Both the position numbers and the translations under genes were made by a program. Shown one piece after another: positions 33,052 to 44,926 of a stretch of DNA of 64,000 nucleotides. The DNA is from Diadophis punctatus similis (lineage: Eukaryota > Chordata > Lepidosauria > Squamata > Dipsadidae): the NCBI GenBank assembly GCA_023053685.1, contig JALIGW010000001.1:70523740-70587739 (forward strand), read 5' to 3'. The notes below the pieces were generated by a model that did not search any database, was not told where the DNA came from, and saw only the letters and a program-made list of their open reading frames with translations. Position 1 is the first letter of the stretch. Every line of letters begins with the position of its first letter.

Positions 33052-34277
33052 CAGAGCTGGATTCCTCTCGGTTCACACCAGTTCTATAGAACTGGTAGTA
33101 AACTGGTGGTGATGTCACGGAGCCGGTTCTGTCGGTGCCAGTCTGTGGACGCTGCCATCTTTTGTTTGGATTTTTTTAAAAAAAACTTAAAATTTGTTTT
33201 GCTACTTTTTGCTTTTGCGCAGCCATCTTGTTTTCAGCTGGGGTTTTTTTTGCAATTTTTTGCTTGTTTTTCGGCACTGCGCCTGGGCCTGCACGGCGCA
33301 GCCATGCGGCTAGAGATGTGAAGGCCTGGAAAAAAACCTAAAAAATTCAGAAAAAAAACATTTTTCCCCGTTTTTTTCCTGAAGGCTTTTTTGTTTTTTT
33401 CCAAAAAATTGGAAAAATTGAAAAAAGAAAAAAAAACATTGTGGAATATTTTATTTTAACATGATGAATAAAATATTTTAAGACAGGATGTTCAAATATT
33501 TTCCAAATCATTTCTAAAAAAAATGTATATCAGATTATTCTAATTTCTGTGCACTGAGTGAGGACAAGCAAGACCTAGGCAACAAACTGAACCCTCCAAT
33601 GCAAGAACAGTATGCATTTCTTCCTTTAGGAGGTGCTGCTATTGTAACAAGAAAAATGTTTCAGTTTTGCTTTTGCATGTTAGTGGGTGTGTTTGGTTTG
33701 TTCTGTCCTCTTCACTAGGCCTCAAAAGCATTGGAAGAAAATACAGAGCAACAAAAAGGACCTGTGCTGAATGAAGGGACTTATGAGAATGGGGTTTTTA
33801 TTTTTATTTTTATTTAATACTGTGGAGAGGAAATATGAAAAATTGTTACTTTTGGTTTTGAAAATTGTTTTGTGGAGGCTTTTTGGCTGTTCCACATAAA
33901 CTAGTAAGCAGTTCAGGAGATTGTTGCTCCCTTTGTTACAATTACAAATAAATATTATAAAAAAGTAAATTCTGTTTGTGATAATTGTTTGGCTACACTA
34001 TATTTTTAATATGCTAGTTGTGATAATTTTATGCCAAGTCAAATTGTCCAGTCATATTTTATGTTCCTAAAGTAACAGAATGACTTTCAATCTTAAAAAG
34101 ACAAAAAAGTGCTAATGTAGCATTTTCTCATTTTTTCCGAAAATTTCCGTCCCCCCCCAAAAAAACAGAAAAAAATTGGGTTTTTTCCAAGCTTCAAAAT
34201 TTCTGGGAATTTTACATCGCTACATGCGGCACGGGAGGAAGTGAACCGGCCGTGAGGTAAGTTAGAACCCAACCCTG
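33052..34277. mobile_element. hAT-type element inside the L3 copy
   Basis: The ends are CAGAGCTGGATTCCT and AGAACCCAACCCTG. The 8-bp target duplication ATCTGGGC lies at 33044-33051 and 34278-34285. Most of its length is a second element at 33311-34222. Confidence 0.87.
33311..34222. mobile_element. Second hAT-type element nested in the first
   Basis: The ends TAGAGATGTGAA and TTTTACATCGCTA are inverted with mismatches. The 8-bp duplication CATGCGGC lies at 33303-33310 and 34223-34230. The interior is A/T-rich with runs of A and T near both ends and no transposase frame. Confidence 0.87.
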
Positions 34278-34690
34278 ATCTGGGCCCCTACAACCTTTAG
34301 GCACTGTGACTGGACAGTCACAGCATCACTTGGACCACGAGGGATAGAGATGTAAAGCTGAGTATCATCAGTATAGTGATGATATTTTATCCAATAGTGT
34401 CAGATGATCCCACCTAGTGGCTTCATGTAGATGTTAAAAAGAAGCAAAGTACCAAGCCGTATGGCATCCCACAAAGGAGTGGCTGTGGGCTGGACTTCTC
34501 GCTCCCTATTAACCAACTATGAAAGAAAACCAAACACTATGCTGCAGTCCCAAACCTTGCAGCCAGTTCAAAATGATACCATGGTTGATGGCATTGAAAG
34601 CTGCTGAGAAGTCAAGGAGGTGAGAATGGGTGCACTACCCCCATTATTTTCTTCTTTACCAATGTGGCAATGATGTAAGATTTCCGATAT
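34278..34690 (-). mobile_element. L3/CR1 LINE copy, second part
   Basis: It resumes with catctgggcccctacaacct, then gagtatcatcagtatagtga and ataccatggttgatggcatt, collinear with 29560-29930. Confidence 0.8.
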
Positions 34691-35440
34691 TATTTGAAAG
34701 ATCATTGCAGAAGAATGATGGGTTGTGTTTATAAACACTTTCTGCATATTTGAAGTTTCACTGAAATCAAAGGAAGGTAGTTGCTTAATTGCACATTAAT
34801 AAAAAGTGGCTGATTTGTGTAGTTTTCTAAGATCCTATCCACTAGTGTACCAACAGTGGGTGCATTTCACATATTAAATATTATTATAAAATGGTATACA
34901 AGATTAAACACACAATGTATTGGAAAATAATTAATTCATTGTACAGTATAATATCTAACATCATGAAAGTATTCACTATCCACAGTATTGTGATGATGTA
35001 CTGTAACATTAAAACAGGTCACAAATTCTATTTATACTCTGGTCTCTAAATTAATTGTGAAATTAAGGTTTAGCCAAAAACTCTATTAAACTGACTTGAT
35101 GGATATATTCCAGGAAAAAATATTTATAAGTATATACAATTATTAATATACTCTCATATATTAGTACAGTATGCTGCAAATGAATAAGAGTTTGGTATTC
35201 TGTAATTGATACTATAGCAGTTTCCCCCCAAACAGCCAGTTTGTGCAAATGTAAAATTGGAGTCTTAAGCCAAATTATGTTGTATTATACTGTAAATATA
35301 GTTCAATGAAATTTACAAAACTTTAACTAAAGATGGCAAAATAGTTTAGAAAATTTCAAATACTATCTCAATATATAATGCAATAAAGTTTATTTTGAAC
35401 CCATCACACAAAAATATATGTTTCAGTGAGACAACCCAGG
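34691..35440. other. Unrecognised AT-rich intron sequence
   Basis: CATSPERE intron 2, with no recognised feature. Confidence 0.5.
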
Positions 35441-35515
35441 TAGAATAGAATAGAATAGAATAGAATAGAATAGAATAGAATAGAATAGAATAGAATAGAA
35501 TAGAATAGAATAGAA
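35441..35515. repeat. (TAGAA)n microsatellite
   Basis: About 15 perfect 5-bp units adjoin the reversed LINE 3' end that follows. Confidence 0.97.
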
Positions 35516-35765
35516 CAGAATATTTTATTGGCCAAGTGTGATTGGACATACAAGGAATTTGTCTTGGTGCATATGCTCTCAGTGTACATAAAAGAAAAGA
35601 TACGTTTGTCAAGAATCATAGGGTACACCACTTAATGATAGTCCAGGACAAATAAGCAATCAAATCATATTAGGAACCAGTCAGTATAAATCGTAAGGAT
35701 ACAAGCAACAAAGTTACAGTCATACAGTCATTAGTGGGAGGAGATGGGTGATGGGAACGATGAGA
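35516..35765 (-). mobile_element. CR1-type LINE 3' end with microsatellite tail
   Basis: Read on the minus strand it ends acacttggccaataaaat and runs into (TTCTA)n. The same 3' end occurs at 40285, 42585, 48806 and 51604. Confidence 0.8.
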
Positions 35766-35806
35766 AGATATATATTTTTATATGGATTTTGACAATAAGC
35801 ACTTAC

Positions 35807-35855
35807 AATAGTTCTTGTAGAAAATACAAAATACGTTCCGATGCTTGTTCTATAC
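35807..35855 (-). CDS. CATSPERE: CATSPERE, second coding exon
   Basis: This 49-bp exon follows an ATTTTACTTCCAG acceptor, with donor CTATT|GTAAGT. Its first base completes an arginine codon from exon 1; the rest encodes residues 25-40 (YRTSIGTYFVFSTRTI). The x-F-S-T-R motif followed by the next exon's L-E-Y-E-G is characteristic of the protein as I recall it. Phase out is 0, matching exon 3. Confidence 0.88.
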
Positions 35856-36343
35856 CTGGAAGTAAAATAAAAAATGTTTTCCAATAACTGCTAATACTTG
35901 CATTCCACTGTCATTCATATAATGGTTAATTATGAATTATTCTGATTGTTCATTATTTGACTGCCTAATTTTCTTAAATGAAAAAAAGAGACAAATTTAT
36001 CAGATTAATAATATTGAAGAAAGTGGTATTCCATTCTTTTTAAGCCAGTTCTTTGATCAAATTACTTCTGGATTCTGCTTTTTACACATTGGAAAACAGT
36101 AATTTGTAGTAGTGGTCTTTTTCTGGTCCAGATCTATACAAGTGCCATGAAAAATCACCTCAACAAGTAGTTGAGTGGTCCCACCCAGAGAGTCACATCT
36201 TAAGTTCAATTTTGCCTTTCTCCAGTAGAAAATTTAAAATTTTAAAGAAGTCAAAGTATTCAATTCATGAGCTTCCATAAAATGAATAACTGGGCCTCGG
36301 TATAGTATTATATCAAGGATAAAAAGCTGCATTCATCACATCC

Positions 36344-36406
<63 letters not shown>

Positions 36407-36415
36407 ATCTATCGT
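36344..36415. repeat. (CTAT)n microsatellite
   Basis: About 16 CTAT units. Located in CATSPERE intron 1. Confidence 0.97.
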
Positions 36416-36465
36416 GCTATTAAAAATGGGGAGCCATCACTCAACTTCAGAAAAATGTATCCCAG

Positions 36466-36612
36466 CTGCTGTGGTCTAGAAGTGGAGCTCTTGCCTCACA
36501 ATCAGGAGGTTGTGAGTTCGATCCTAGGTAGAGGCAGATATAGGGTCGCGTGCTTGGGCAGGGGGTTGGACTAGATGACCTGCAAGGTCCCTTCCAACTC
36601 TGTTAATCTGTA
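36466..36612 (+). repeat. tRNA-derived SINE
   Basis: The head carries A-box-like tgtggtctagaagtggagc and B-box gagttcgatcct. The tail is gggttggactagatgacctg then aaggtcccttccaactctg. Confidence 0.85.
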
Positions 36613-36767
36613 TGCCATGCAGAAATAAAGCAGGGAGCCAAAAAGGTCACACAATGACAACTAAAATAACTACAGTACCTCATGTCTTCAATCAATCAGG
36701 GAGAATAATGCCACTCTAAGGGAAAGGAGGGGGATACACATATCAATAGAGAATATATGTAGCTCAG

Positions 36768-36835
36768 GATTGAAATGAGGGCTCCTTGATGCTCTCTGAG
36801 CTTGGTTGTTTTCTTGCAGATATTTCATCATCCTT
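36768..36835 (-). mobile_element. Penelope-like 3' region, part 1 (split by SINE)
   Basis: It contains tgatgctctctgagcttggt and tcttgcagatatttcatcat, the reverse of 16790-16850. It continues after the SINE. Confidence 0.7.
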
Positions 36836-37075
36836 AGAGCCGAGGTGGCGCAGTGGTTAGAGTGCAGCACTGCAGGCTACTTCAGCTGACTGCTAGCTGC
36901 AGTTCGGCCGTTCAAATCTCACCGGCTCAAGGTTGACTCAGCCTTCTATCCTTCTGAGGTCGGTAAAATGAGGACCCAGATTGTTGGGGGCAATATGTTG
37001 AACTCTGTAAACCGCTTAAAGAGGGCTGTAAAGCACTATGAAGCGGTATATAAGTAAGTGCTATTGCTATTGCTA
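36836..37075 (+). repeat. Sauria-type tRNA SINE, full length
   Basis: It starts gagccgaggtggcgcagtgg (A box) with B box gttcaaatctc. The body includes ggttgactcagccttctatc and ggtaaaatgaggacccagat, and the tail is (TATTGC)n. A truncated copy is at 40423. Confidence 0.92.
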
Positions 37076-37335
37076 TCCAAACTAGGTAACATCATTGGTG
37101 CTAGTCCGGAATACGGTTTGCTCTCATTTTATATTCTAGTCTAATGGCTGCCTTGTCAGTTGGAGGGAATGGTTTCGGTGGTTCTTTGGTTGAGCTGTTT
37201 ACTGTTAGCTTGCTTGGCAGTTCCTTGTTTGGGTATGGTTAACTTCTTGATTTTTGGTCTAATCTTATTGTGTTAACCTCTACTCATCTGGGTGTGGATT
37301 GTAGGTGGGAAGTACTTTAGGCAACACAGAAAGCT
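37076..37335 (-). mobile_element. Penelope-like 3' region, part 2
   Basis: It resumes with aactaggtaacatcattggt, then gtttactgttagcttgcttg. It is collinear in reverse with 16080-16260. Confidence 0.65.
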
Positions 37336-37560
37336 GCCAAGTTTTTAAATAGAGCACAGAAGAGTTAGTCCCAACCGATTACCAGTCTTTGCAATTTTGA
37401 CTAGAAAAATATTTTTTAGTATGTTCCGTTTTTTGTTTTGTTTTATAGAGCAGTCACGTTTCTTGGAACACAACGTCGGTTATGGAAGGTTGATGTTCGC
37501 CTTGCTTTCCCTTAAGACACCCTTTTCTCACCCTCACCCTGAATCTCCCTCATGCCCCAC

Positions 37561-37631
37561 CTCCACACTGCCCCGCAACCGCTCCACCACAGGCAATTCA
37601 GCAGCAAGGACAGGATCAAAAAGCCAGCCAT
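37561..37631 (-). CDS. CATSPERE: CATSPERE, first coding exon (signal peptide)
   Basis: The start codon is at 37631-37629 and the exon ends at the donor TGGAG|GTGGGG. It encodes MAGFLILSLLLNCLWW and then SGCGAVW, a classic signal peptide with a hydrophobic core and small residues near a likely cleavage site after about residue 21, as expected for a type I membrane subunit. Two leftover bases plus the first base of exon 2 give arginine, so the mature start reads A-V-W-R-Y, close to the mammalian A-L-W-R-Y as I recall it. An upstream in-frame ATG (37715) would add 28 residues without a signal-like profile, so it is not preferred. The exon abuts promoter block A, about 286 bp from its CCAAT box. 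Confidence 0.87.
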
Positions 37632-37650
37632 CAGAGCTGCACAAGAAGCA

Positions 37651-38010
37651 CTCCAGCCCGCTACCAACAACGGCCGCCGCGCGCTCTCCCCCTTGCGGTT
37701 CAGGCAACGACACAACTCGGCAGCGTTCGGAAGAGACTAACAGCAACTACGTTTCCCGGGATGCCCCGCGGCTCTAAACGGTGGCGTAGTTCGCCGACTA
37801 GAATCCTGGGAAGTGTAGTCCTTTCCGTGGAGGCGCTCGAAGCGGCAAGTTATTCAGGCTATGCAGATGAGGAGGCAAGTCTTCACATCGGCTCACGCGG
37901 GGCTATCGAAGGATGACCAATAGGCGGCGGGCAGCGCAGGGATGAGCTGCGGCAATGGAGTTAGCTCTGCGTGAAAAGGGCGGGGAAGAAGGCGCCTTCA
38001 CCGGCCGGGG
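37651..38010. promoter_or_regulatory. CATSPERE promoter block A (CpG-rich, likely bidirectional origin)
   Basis: It is CpG-rich and directly upstream of CATSPERE exon 1 on the minus strand. It contains an inverted pair of ZNF143/SBS-like sites (ACTACGTTTCCCGGGATGCC at 37746 and AATCCTGGGAAGTGTAGTCC at 37802), a tatgcagatgagg element at 37860 and a CCAAT box (gaccaatagg, 37915). It is related over its length to block B at 50400-50695, including 25 identical bp at 37915-37939 and 29 at 37979-38007. Its right side resembles the ADSS2 5' UTR but lacks the ADSS2 start codon. Confidence 0.8.
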
Positions 38011-39160
38011 TGGGGTCACCTTGACTCTTTCTGCGGCAAGTGCAGAAAGTGGGTGGAGGAGGAATAATTAAAGCGCCTCCATGGGCGTGGTCTTTCGCGC
38101 CCATAATTTTCTATACTAATTGGAACGCTTTGTGTAGCTTATTAATCTGGTCTCGCCTGTACTGTACTTCTAAGCAGCAACCAGTTGATTTATGGGGCTT
38201 TCTCCACTGAGGAACTTGCTTCTTTCCTCTTTTTCTTTTAGATAAACAACAAATGCTAACTTCCAGATTCCTCCCTGTTCCCGCCAAAGGCAGAGGCTGA
38301 TCCCATCATTTCAGAGTTAATGCTATTTCAGCCTGTAATGACATGTTGCTACTGCAGTGTTCAATGTTTGATTATTTCAACTCCAGGCAAGCAGTTTTCT
38401 TGTATGTTTCATGTGCCCCCATCCCCATCTCCTTAATGGGACAGCAGCAGAACATCACGAAAATGAGGTTGATTGGGCTAGAGAAGCCGGCATCCGCTTG
38501 GAAAGGTCAGTAAAAGCCTCTGTTTCAACCTGGCAACCCATAAAATTTTGAACATCCTACAGTTGTTGGATGTTGCAATGGCAGGCAAATATGGCAGCTT
38601 TTACCAGGGCATGTTTATACCATGGTTAGATGCAAATAGTAAAACTCCTTGTTTCATCTCACTTCTTCCTTCACTTTCTCCATAGCGTGTCCTTCTCCTA
38701 ATTTCATGATGTTCTGCCACTGTGGTTTTTTAAACTACCATGCATGTAACATTTAATAGGTCCAGAAATGCTGATAAGCTGAGGACGTATACTGGAAGAT
38801 GAACCTACCCTCTGGGAAACAAGGACAGGATAAGATAAAGTAACACTTTAGAAAGAAATTTATGTTCCTAGAACACTGCCCTTTTGTTTTGTCAGAAGTG
38901 CCATTGTCTTAGTAACACTTCTTTTACTTCATAATTCTACCCTAACTACTTCATTGACCTCACTAAACACAGGATGTGCTGCATTTATTCCAAGCTTTCT
39001 CAAGCTTTCTAAGATGTGTGGATGCAAGCTAGCTGAGGAATTCTGGGAGTTGAAGTCAACACATCTTAAAGTTGACAGGGTTGAAAAACACTGAAATTCT
39101 AATCAAAAGCCTTGCTCCTGTTTTCAATCTCATATAAGTACATAGTGGGAAGGTTTTCTT
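38011..39160. other. Sequence between the divergent genes; CpG-rich start, then unrecognised
   Basis: 38011-38110 continues the CpG-rich region (gggcgtggtctttcgcgc). The stretch 39003-39085 has ggaattctgggagttgaagt, a phrase shared with hAT MITEs here (6215, 41205). Otherwise nothing is seen. Confidence 0.45.
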
Positions 39161-39578
39161 CAGGGGTGGGCTTCAAAAATTTTAGCAAGAGGTTCTCTGC
39201 CCAGTTGCTGGGTGGATGTGACCATGGTGGGCATGGCCTAGTCAGACTCCTGCACCACAGCGGGGAGGGGCGTTTTTGCCCTCCCTGGGCTCTGGAGGCT
39301 TTCCTCAAGCCTCTGGGAGGGCGAAAATGGCCTCCCCAGGCTCCGGAGGCCGGAAACGGGCCCTTCTTGAACTTCCAGTAGGCCCGTTTTTCGCCCTCAC
39401 CGAGCCTCCGCGCACCCCCTGCACTTACCTGCATCCAAAACAGGCAGCGTGGGGACTCCTGGGAGGGGAGGGGTAGGTGGGGCAGGGTGGGGCCAGCCAG
39501 GGGTGGAATTTGGGGGTTCTCCGAACTGCACAGAATCTTAGCTAGAGGTTCTCTTGAACCCTTGCGAACCCCCAGCAG
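39161..39578. mobile_element. hAT-type MITE
   Basis: It starts CAGGGGTGGGCTTCAAAAAT and ends GCGAACCCCCAGCAG. The 8-bp duplication GTTTTCTT lies at 39153-39160 and 39579-39586. The GC-rich interior has an inverted pair (gggcgtttttgccctccctg / cgcccgtttttcgccctc-like). Confidence 0.85.
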
Positions 39579-40284
39579 GTTTTCTTCCACACTGGGTTTA
39601 TCTTTTGCTTCTGTATTGAACTGAAACAAACCAATTTGTGCTTCAATGGAATTGTGCATTGGTCTCCAATCTAAATTCTCTTGAACTATTTTTTTCCTCT
39701 ACAGTTTTGTGTCAGAAGTGTGATGATCGGGAACAAGGAGGCTGAGATTTTGCCACTGTGGCAACCATCAGGCATTCTCCCACTGAAATGCAATACAAAT
39801 TTATAAACCCCAATCTCCTTTGTGTCTTGGGGGATGAAGCCAGTTTAAGAATTTCTGGAATCATACAAATGCTGTAAGGGAAAAGTTTTGCAGATTTTTA
39901 TGTAGGTTTCAAGATTTCCCCAATGCAGGCCTTTAAGCCCCTTTCCCTCCCACTATACTGTATTAGTAGTTTATTCTGGATAGGGCTGATGTTACCATCT
40001 CAATTACAATTAGCCAACTAGATCAGGTAACCACACCCTTGACCTTTGGTTTACTTACAGTAATATTTTCTGGCTTTTAAAATATTAATGTGAAGCCCAA
40101 CTGTTGCCAGGTTACTTGGTTAGTTTTTATCTTCAAGCAGAGTTCCTGCTGAGCTCCAAGCTGATCTCAATGCAAGTTTTTAAGGAAGCTTGCTATTGCT
40201 TACCATACCCTTGTCCTTTGGGGTAGCTGAGTATAGTAGTGGTAGGTATTGCTGCTGAAACTTTACAGTCTTGGAATGCCCTTT

Positions 40285-40390
40285 ATTGAATTTTATTTTG
40301 CCAAGCGTGATTAGACAGACAAGGAATTTGTCTCCAGTGCAGAAGTTCTCAGTATACATGCAAAGCAGCAGAGTAAGGATACTTATCATC
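40285..40390 (-). mobile_element. CR1-type LINE 3' end, short copy
   Basis: The text ttttgccaagcgtgattaga, then aaggaatttgtctccagtgc, is a diverged copy of the 35516 element. Confidence 0.7.
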
Positions 40391-40422
40391 ATCATAATAA
40401 TAATAATAGTTCAGCAGTTTGA

Positions 40423-40575
40423 TTCTCATCGGCTCAAGGTTGACTCAGCTTTCCATCTTTCCAAGGTTGGTAAAATGAGGACTTAGATTGTTGAAGGCAA
40501 TATGCTGACTCTGTAAACCAATTACAGAAGGCTGTAAAGCACTGTGAAGCTGTACATAATAAGTGCTATTGCTAT
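40423..40575 (+). repeat. Truncated Sauria-type SINE
   Basis: It begins inside the B box region (gattctcatcggctcaaggt) and runs to the tail gtgctattgctatc, collinear with 36920-37075. Confidence 0.85.
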
Positions 40576-41189
40576 CATAATAATACCAATAAAAGGGGAA
40601 GTAAAGAAGATAATAATAGGGGTAAATAAAATACTACACCCATACAACATGGGAAAATACATGTAGACATTAGACAGCACTTGAGAATTAAGTGTTCAGC
40701 AGAGAAGGCATGAGGGGGGAAAAATCCTGTTCCTCTCTGCCTGGCTCCTGTTTTCAAATCAAGATCTGAGCCCAAGTGGAATAATGCAGTACAAACTGGC
40801 AGTTCATCTAGAAAATAGCTTACTTTGGGAGAGAGGAATGCTGGATGGCATTCAGCTTCTCTGATTCAGATTTAATCTTCCATTTCCCGTTACAGTTTCT
40901 AGGTAGTTTAATTTTCAGTACTACATATGACCTTTAGTTAGGCTGATTCTTGGTACAGTTTTATGCATTTTGCGGCATACGTTGCCTAAATGTTTTATGT
41001 GCTCTTCTCATTTTGGGCTACAACCACAATTTAGAGTAAGTAGACCTCATACCATTTTGCTTTGCCAGACTATTCTGGATAAGCATTTGAAATGTACCAG
41101 GAGGGCAACATAGTTTAGAAGAAAATAGCGCAGTGTATAAGCACAATGTGTAACAATATTGCAAAAGGCCTGAAAGTGGGGGCAGGGGG

Positions 41190-41265
41190 GATTAGTGGCT
41201 GGCTGGGGAATTCTGGGAGTTGAAGCTCACCTGTGTTAAAGTTGCAATGGTTGGGAAACCTTGTT
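41190..41265. mobile_element. hAT MITE fragment
   Basis: It contains ggctggctggggaattctgg, gagttgaagctcacctgtgt and ggttgggaaacc, a repeat phrase shared with 39025-39085. Confidence 0.45.
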
Positions 41266-41589
41266 GTGGAGTCTGAAGGAGCAAGGGCTTGAGCATGGGT
41301 AAAGCTAAGGCAAATGAGAGAAACGTGATGATGCACACGCAGCGCACCGGTAGGCAGGTAAGAGGAACCCGCCCTTGGTTCAATCACTTCCATTTATTAC
41401 AATCTACCTCTTTGTCTATCACCTTTTGGACCCTCTCTGGTTGGTTGGAAAACAGAGGTTAGTATCTGCTTATTTGTAGATCAGAGATGAAATGCTGATA
41501 TCATATGCTGTAGCAAGAGAAGTATCTGGCTAAAAAATGACAAAAAACCTCCAAAAACAAAACAACCCTGAAAAGAAATCATCATGACT

Positions 41590-41825
41590 ATTGCAGTGTC
41601 CCCAGGTCATGTGATCACCTTTTGCAACCTTCTGACAAGTAAAGTCAAGGAGAAAACGATTTGCTTGACAGCTGTGTTACTAACTTAACAACTGCAGTGA
41701 TTTACTCAACTGTGGCAAGAAATGGGGCGCACGGAGGCCAAAATGCGGCAAAATTTGCTTAATTGTGTTTCTTGGCAATGGAAATTTTTGGCTCAATTGT
41801 AGTATAAGTTGAACACTACTTGTAA
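41590..41825. mobile_element. Interspersed DNA-transposon repeat (same family as 18118)
   Basis: It includes cccaggtcatgtgatcacct, aaccttctgacaagtaaagt, ttaacaactgcagtgattta and the end ataagttgaacactacttgt. Confidence 0.7.
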
Positions 41826-42520
41826 TAAAATGTTTACCAATTTATCTTTCTACCTCACCATTCATGATTTATAGAACTTTTAAACAAGGAAACAACATTA
41901 TGGGTAGTAGGCATTCTTGTGATAAGGCATAATTTGCATACAGTATGCATGCAGCATGTAAGGCATAATGCACTCTATTTTACTAAAGTACTTTTGAGTA
42001 CTTTCAGAATTTCTAAAAACAATCACGAGCAGGAAGTTTTGAACAAACTGAAATGAACAAACAGAATGTCTCCATATGTCATAAATACTTAAAAGGAGAG
42101 GACATGCCATTGATAATGGTGATTTTGTGTGTGCCTTCATGGGTTGACTCCTGATGACTATCTGGACTAGTCCCTGTATCAAGGGCTAAATAAGCTACAT
42201 ATAAACAGATTATAAAACTTTCAGGGAATACCAACTCTACCATAAACAGACTTATTTTATCCCTGACTATTAGGGCCAAGAACCTGTCTCAATTTCATAG
42301 AATTAATTGCCTCCATTATTTTTGAAAGAGAAAAATGTAAGGGTAAAATATTTCCCTTGACCTGTGGTAACTCACATTCTGTGGAAGCATGAATCTCATT
42401 ATCTGAATTCATTTTAGACTCGTTTTTCTTTAAAGGCTTGATGGCTTATGGTTCTAGAAACTAGTTTTCCATAGATAAACTAATCAGCCAATATGTCACT
42501 AGGATAAGTTTAAAAGCTAA

Positions 42521-43165
42521 TAGAATAGAATAGAATAGAATAGAATAGAATAGAATAGAATAGAATAGAATAGAATAGAATAGAATTCTTTATTGGCCAA
42601 GTGTGATTGGACACACAAGGAATTTGTCTTTGGTGTGTATGCTCTCAGTGTACATAAAAGAAAAGATACATTTGTCAAGAATGGTTGTCATAGGGTTCAA
42701 GTAAGCAATCAGGAAACAATCAATATGAATATAAATCATAAGGATATAAGCAACAAGTTACAGTCATACAGTCATAAGTGGGAGGAGATGGGTGATAGGA
42801 ACGATGAGAAAAACTAATAGTAGTAGTAATGCAGCCTAGTGAGTAGTTTGACAGTGGTGAGGGAATTATTTGTTTAGCAGAGTGATGGCGTTCGGGAAAA
42901 AACTGTTCTTGTGTCTAGTTGTCTTGGTGTGCAGTGCTCTATAGCGACGTTTTGAGGGTAGGAGTTGAAGCAATTTATGTCCAGGATGTGAGGGGTCAGT
43001 AAATATTTTCACGGCCCTCTTTTTGACTCGTGCAGTATACAGGTCCTCAATGGAAGGCAGGTTGGCAGTAATTGTTTTTTCTGCAGTTCTGATTATTCTC
43101 TGAAGTCTGTGTCTGTCTTGTTGGGTTGCAGAACCAAACCAGACAGTTATAATAATAGCTTACTC
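42521..43165 (-). mobile_element. CR1-type LINE 3' end with (TAGAA)n tail
   Basis: A (TAGAA)n tract (42521-42586) is followed by ttctttattggccaagtgtg and about 550 bp of LINE, including gaacgatgagaaaaactaat and ttctgattattctctgaagt. It is the longest copy of this 3' end in the window. It carries no coding frame on the relevant strand. Confidence 0.8.
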
Positions 43166-44071
43166 TCTTCTCAATACCATAGAATGATTTGATAAACCTG
43201 TTTGGGAGCATTTAAGCTTGTTATCTAGAAAAACAAGGATTCAAATTATTCAGGAAACGGAGAGGTTACAGAGTTGATAATTCTTTTTCTTATCTTTCTG
43301 TGGATTTAACCCTATATTTTAATCTCAAAATATATTTTTGAATGATCCCACATTCAAAAGCAGAGATGTAATGAAATCTTGTTGAAATGGAAAAACAAAA
43401 ACACAACATGCCACCTCCTTATGGCATAATCTCTTTGCACTTATGAGCGGTTTTGGCCCCCTCAGGGCAGCTGGTGAGGAAGAGATAAGGCAGGCCTTTC
43501 ATACATTGTCCCTGTGGCTATTTTTTATCTAGCCTATTTTGGTTAAAGGAGTCTGTGCTTAAGAAATAAAAGATAACTTTTCTTTCTCTGGCTCTTGCTT
43601 GCCTGCCTCTTTTTAAGATGTCCCATAAATTTCTTCAAATATAAGAAATATTTGTTAGCATTGAGATGAATATCTTCATTTGGCTAATTCTGTTCTTCAT
43701 TCAGGAGCTCTATTGTGAGCATTTTTCTTTTTAATGCAATTTCTTTTTAATTCTGTTCTGAGTTGGTCTTTTAAGCACACTCCTTATGCTTAGGAACCAT
43801 ATCCTCTCATGTGAGCTCCTACTGAATGCAAATCTCCCACACTCTTGTTCTACATGCTTAAGAAATATTTAATCACTCAACATTCAAAGAGAAGTTGAAA
43901 TATATATTTATAATATTATAATAAACCACTACAAGCCTCATTGGAAAACGGCCTGAAATAGTAATGTTATCTATGAGCGATGCATTAGCTCATGCTCAGG
44001 AATGAGATATCAGGAAATAGCCTAGGCAAGAAAACACCTTATGTTCAGAAAAAAAAAAGAAATGTTGTAAT
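43166..44071. other. Unrecognised sequence between the genes
   Basis: AT-rich, with no gene or clear repeat recognised. Confidence 0.5.
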
Positions 44072-44926
44072 GCAGTGGTGGCCAACCTTAAGCATACCAT
44101 GCACCAATTTTTTCACAGACGAGTTCAGATGCGCCATACAACTCAAGCATGTTTTTTACCTTCTTACTTTCACGTTTGGGGTTGTAAAATAGGGATGGGG
44201 TAGGATCTGCTTTGCTTAAGGGAGGAAAAGGAATAACTCAATCATGCAATTCAATTTTCTTTTGCACTGTAATGGATAACAGGAATTTAAGCATAGAAAA
44301 GTATAAAACTAAAAAAAAGTGAAAAATAACAAATAGATCACAAGTACGTACGTCGTATCACACAGAATATCAATTATGTGGAATTTGAATTCTATGTTCG
44401 CGTCAAGAAAAAGTAGTGGCACTCTTCTTTGACAAACGTAATATATATTTAATCTTGAATCTGTCTTTCAATCACTCTCAATACAAAAACCACGCTAGTA
44501 CACTCAATAAAACACTGCTTCAAACTCCACGCCACGATGACTCACTCAGGACTGACCATATCAAACGCTCGCCGCTCATTCGCACGTGACTTCAAACACA
44601 CGATGTGTTGCTAGTGCGCGGTGTTTGCGATCATTTGAGCAGGAACGTGCAATGGCAACACCAATAAAAATATTTGTACGTTTGTAAACCCGCCTAAAGT
44701 AACATCTCACAAGTTGCATTCTAAGTTTCAGACACCGAGAAGTTGAACATTACCGAAGGCTGTACGAATTGAACCGAGATCACTTTGGTGTTGAAAATAT
44801 TAAGATGGATTCAGTTATGACACCTATTTAAAAAAATAAGTAGGCGCAAGGATGCAATGCACCACTTGTAATCATCCAATGCGCCACATTTGGCGCATGC
44901 GCCACGGTTTGGCCACCCTTGCTCTA
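44072..44926. mobile_element. hAT-type element
   Basis: It begins at about 44074 with CAGTGGTGGCCAACCTTAAG and ends ACGGTTTGGCCACCCTTG. The flanks ttgtaatg and ctctaatg match only partly, so an older insertion is likely. Palindromic text (gcgcatgcgcca) lies near the right end. Confidence 0.65.
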
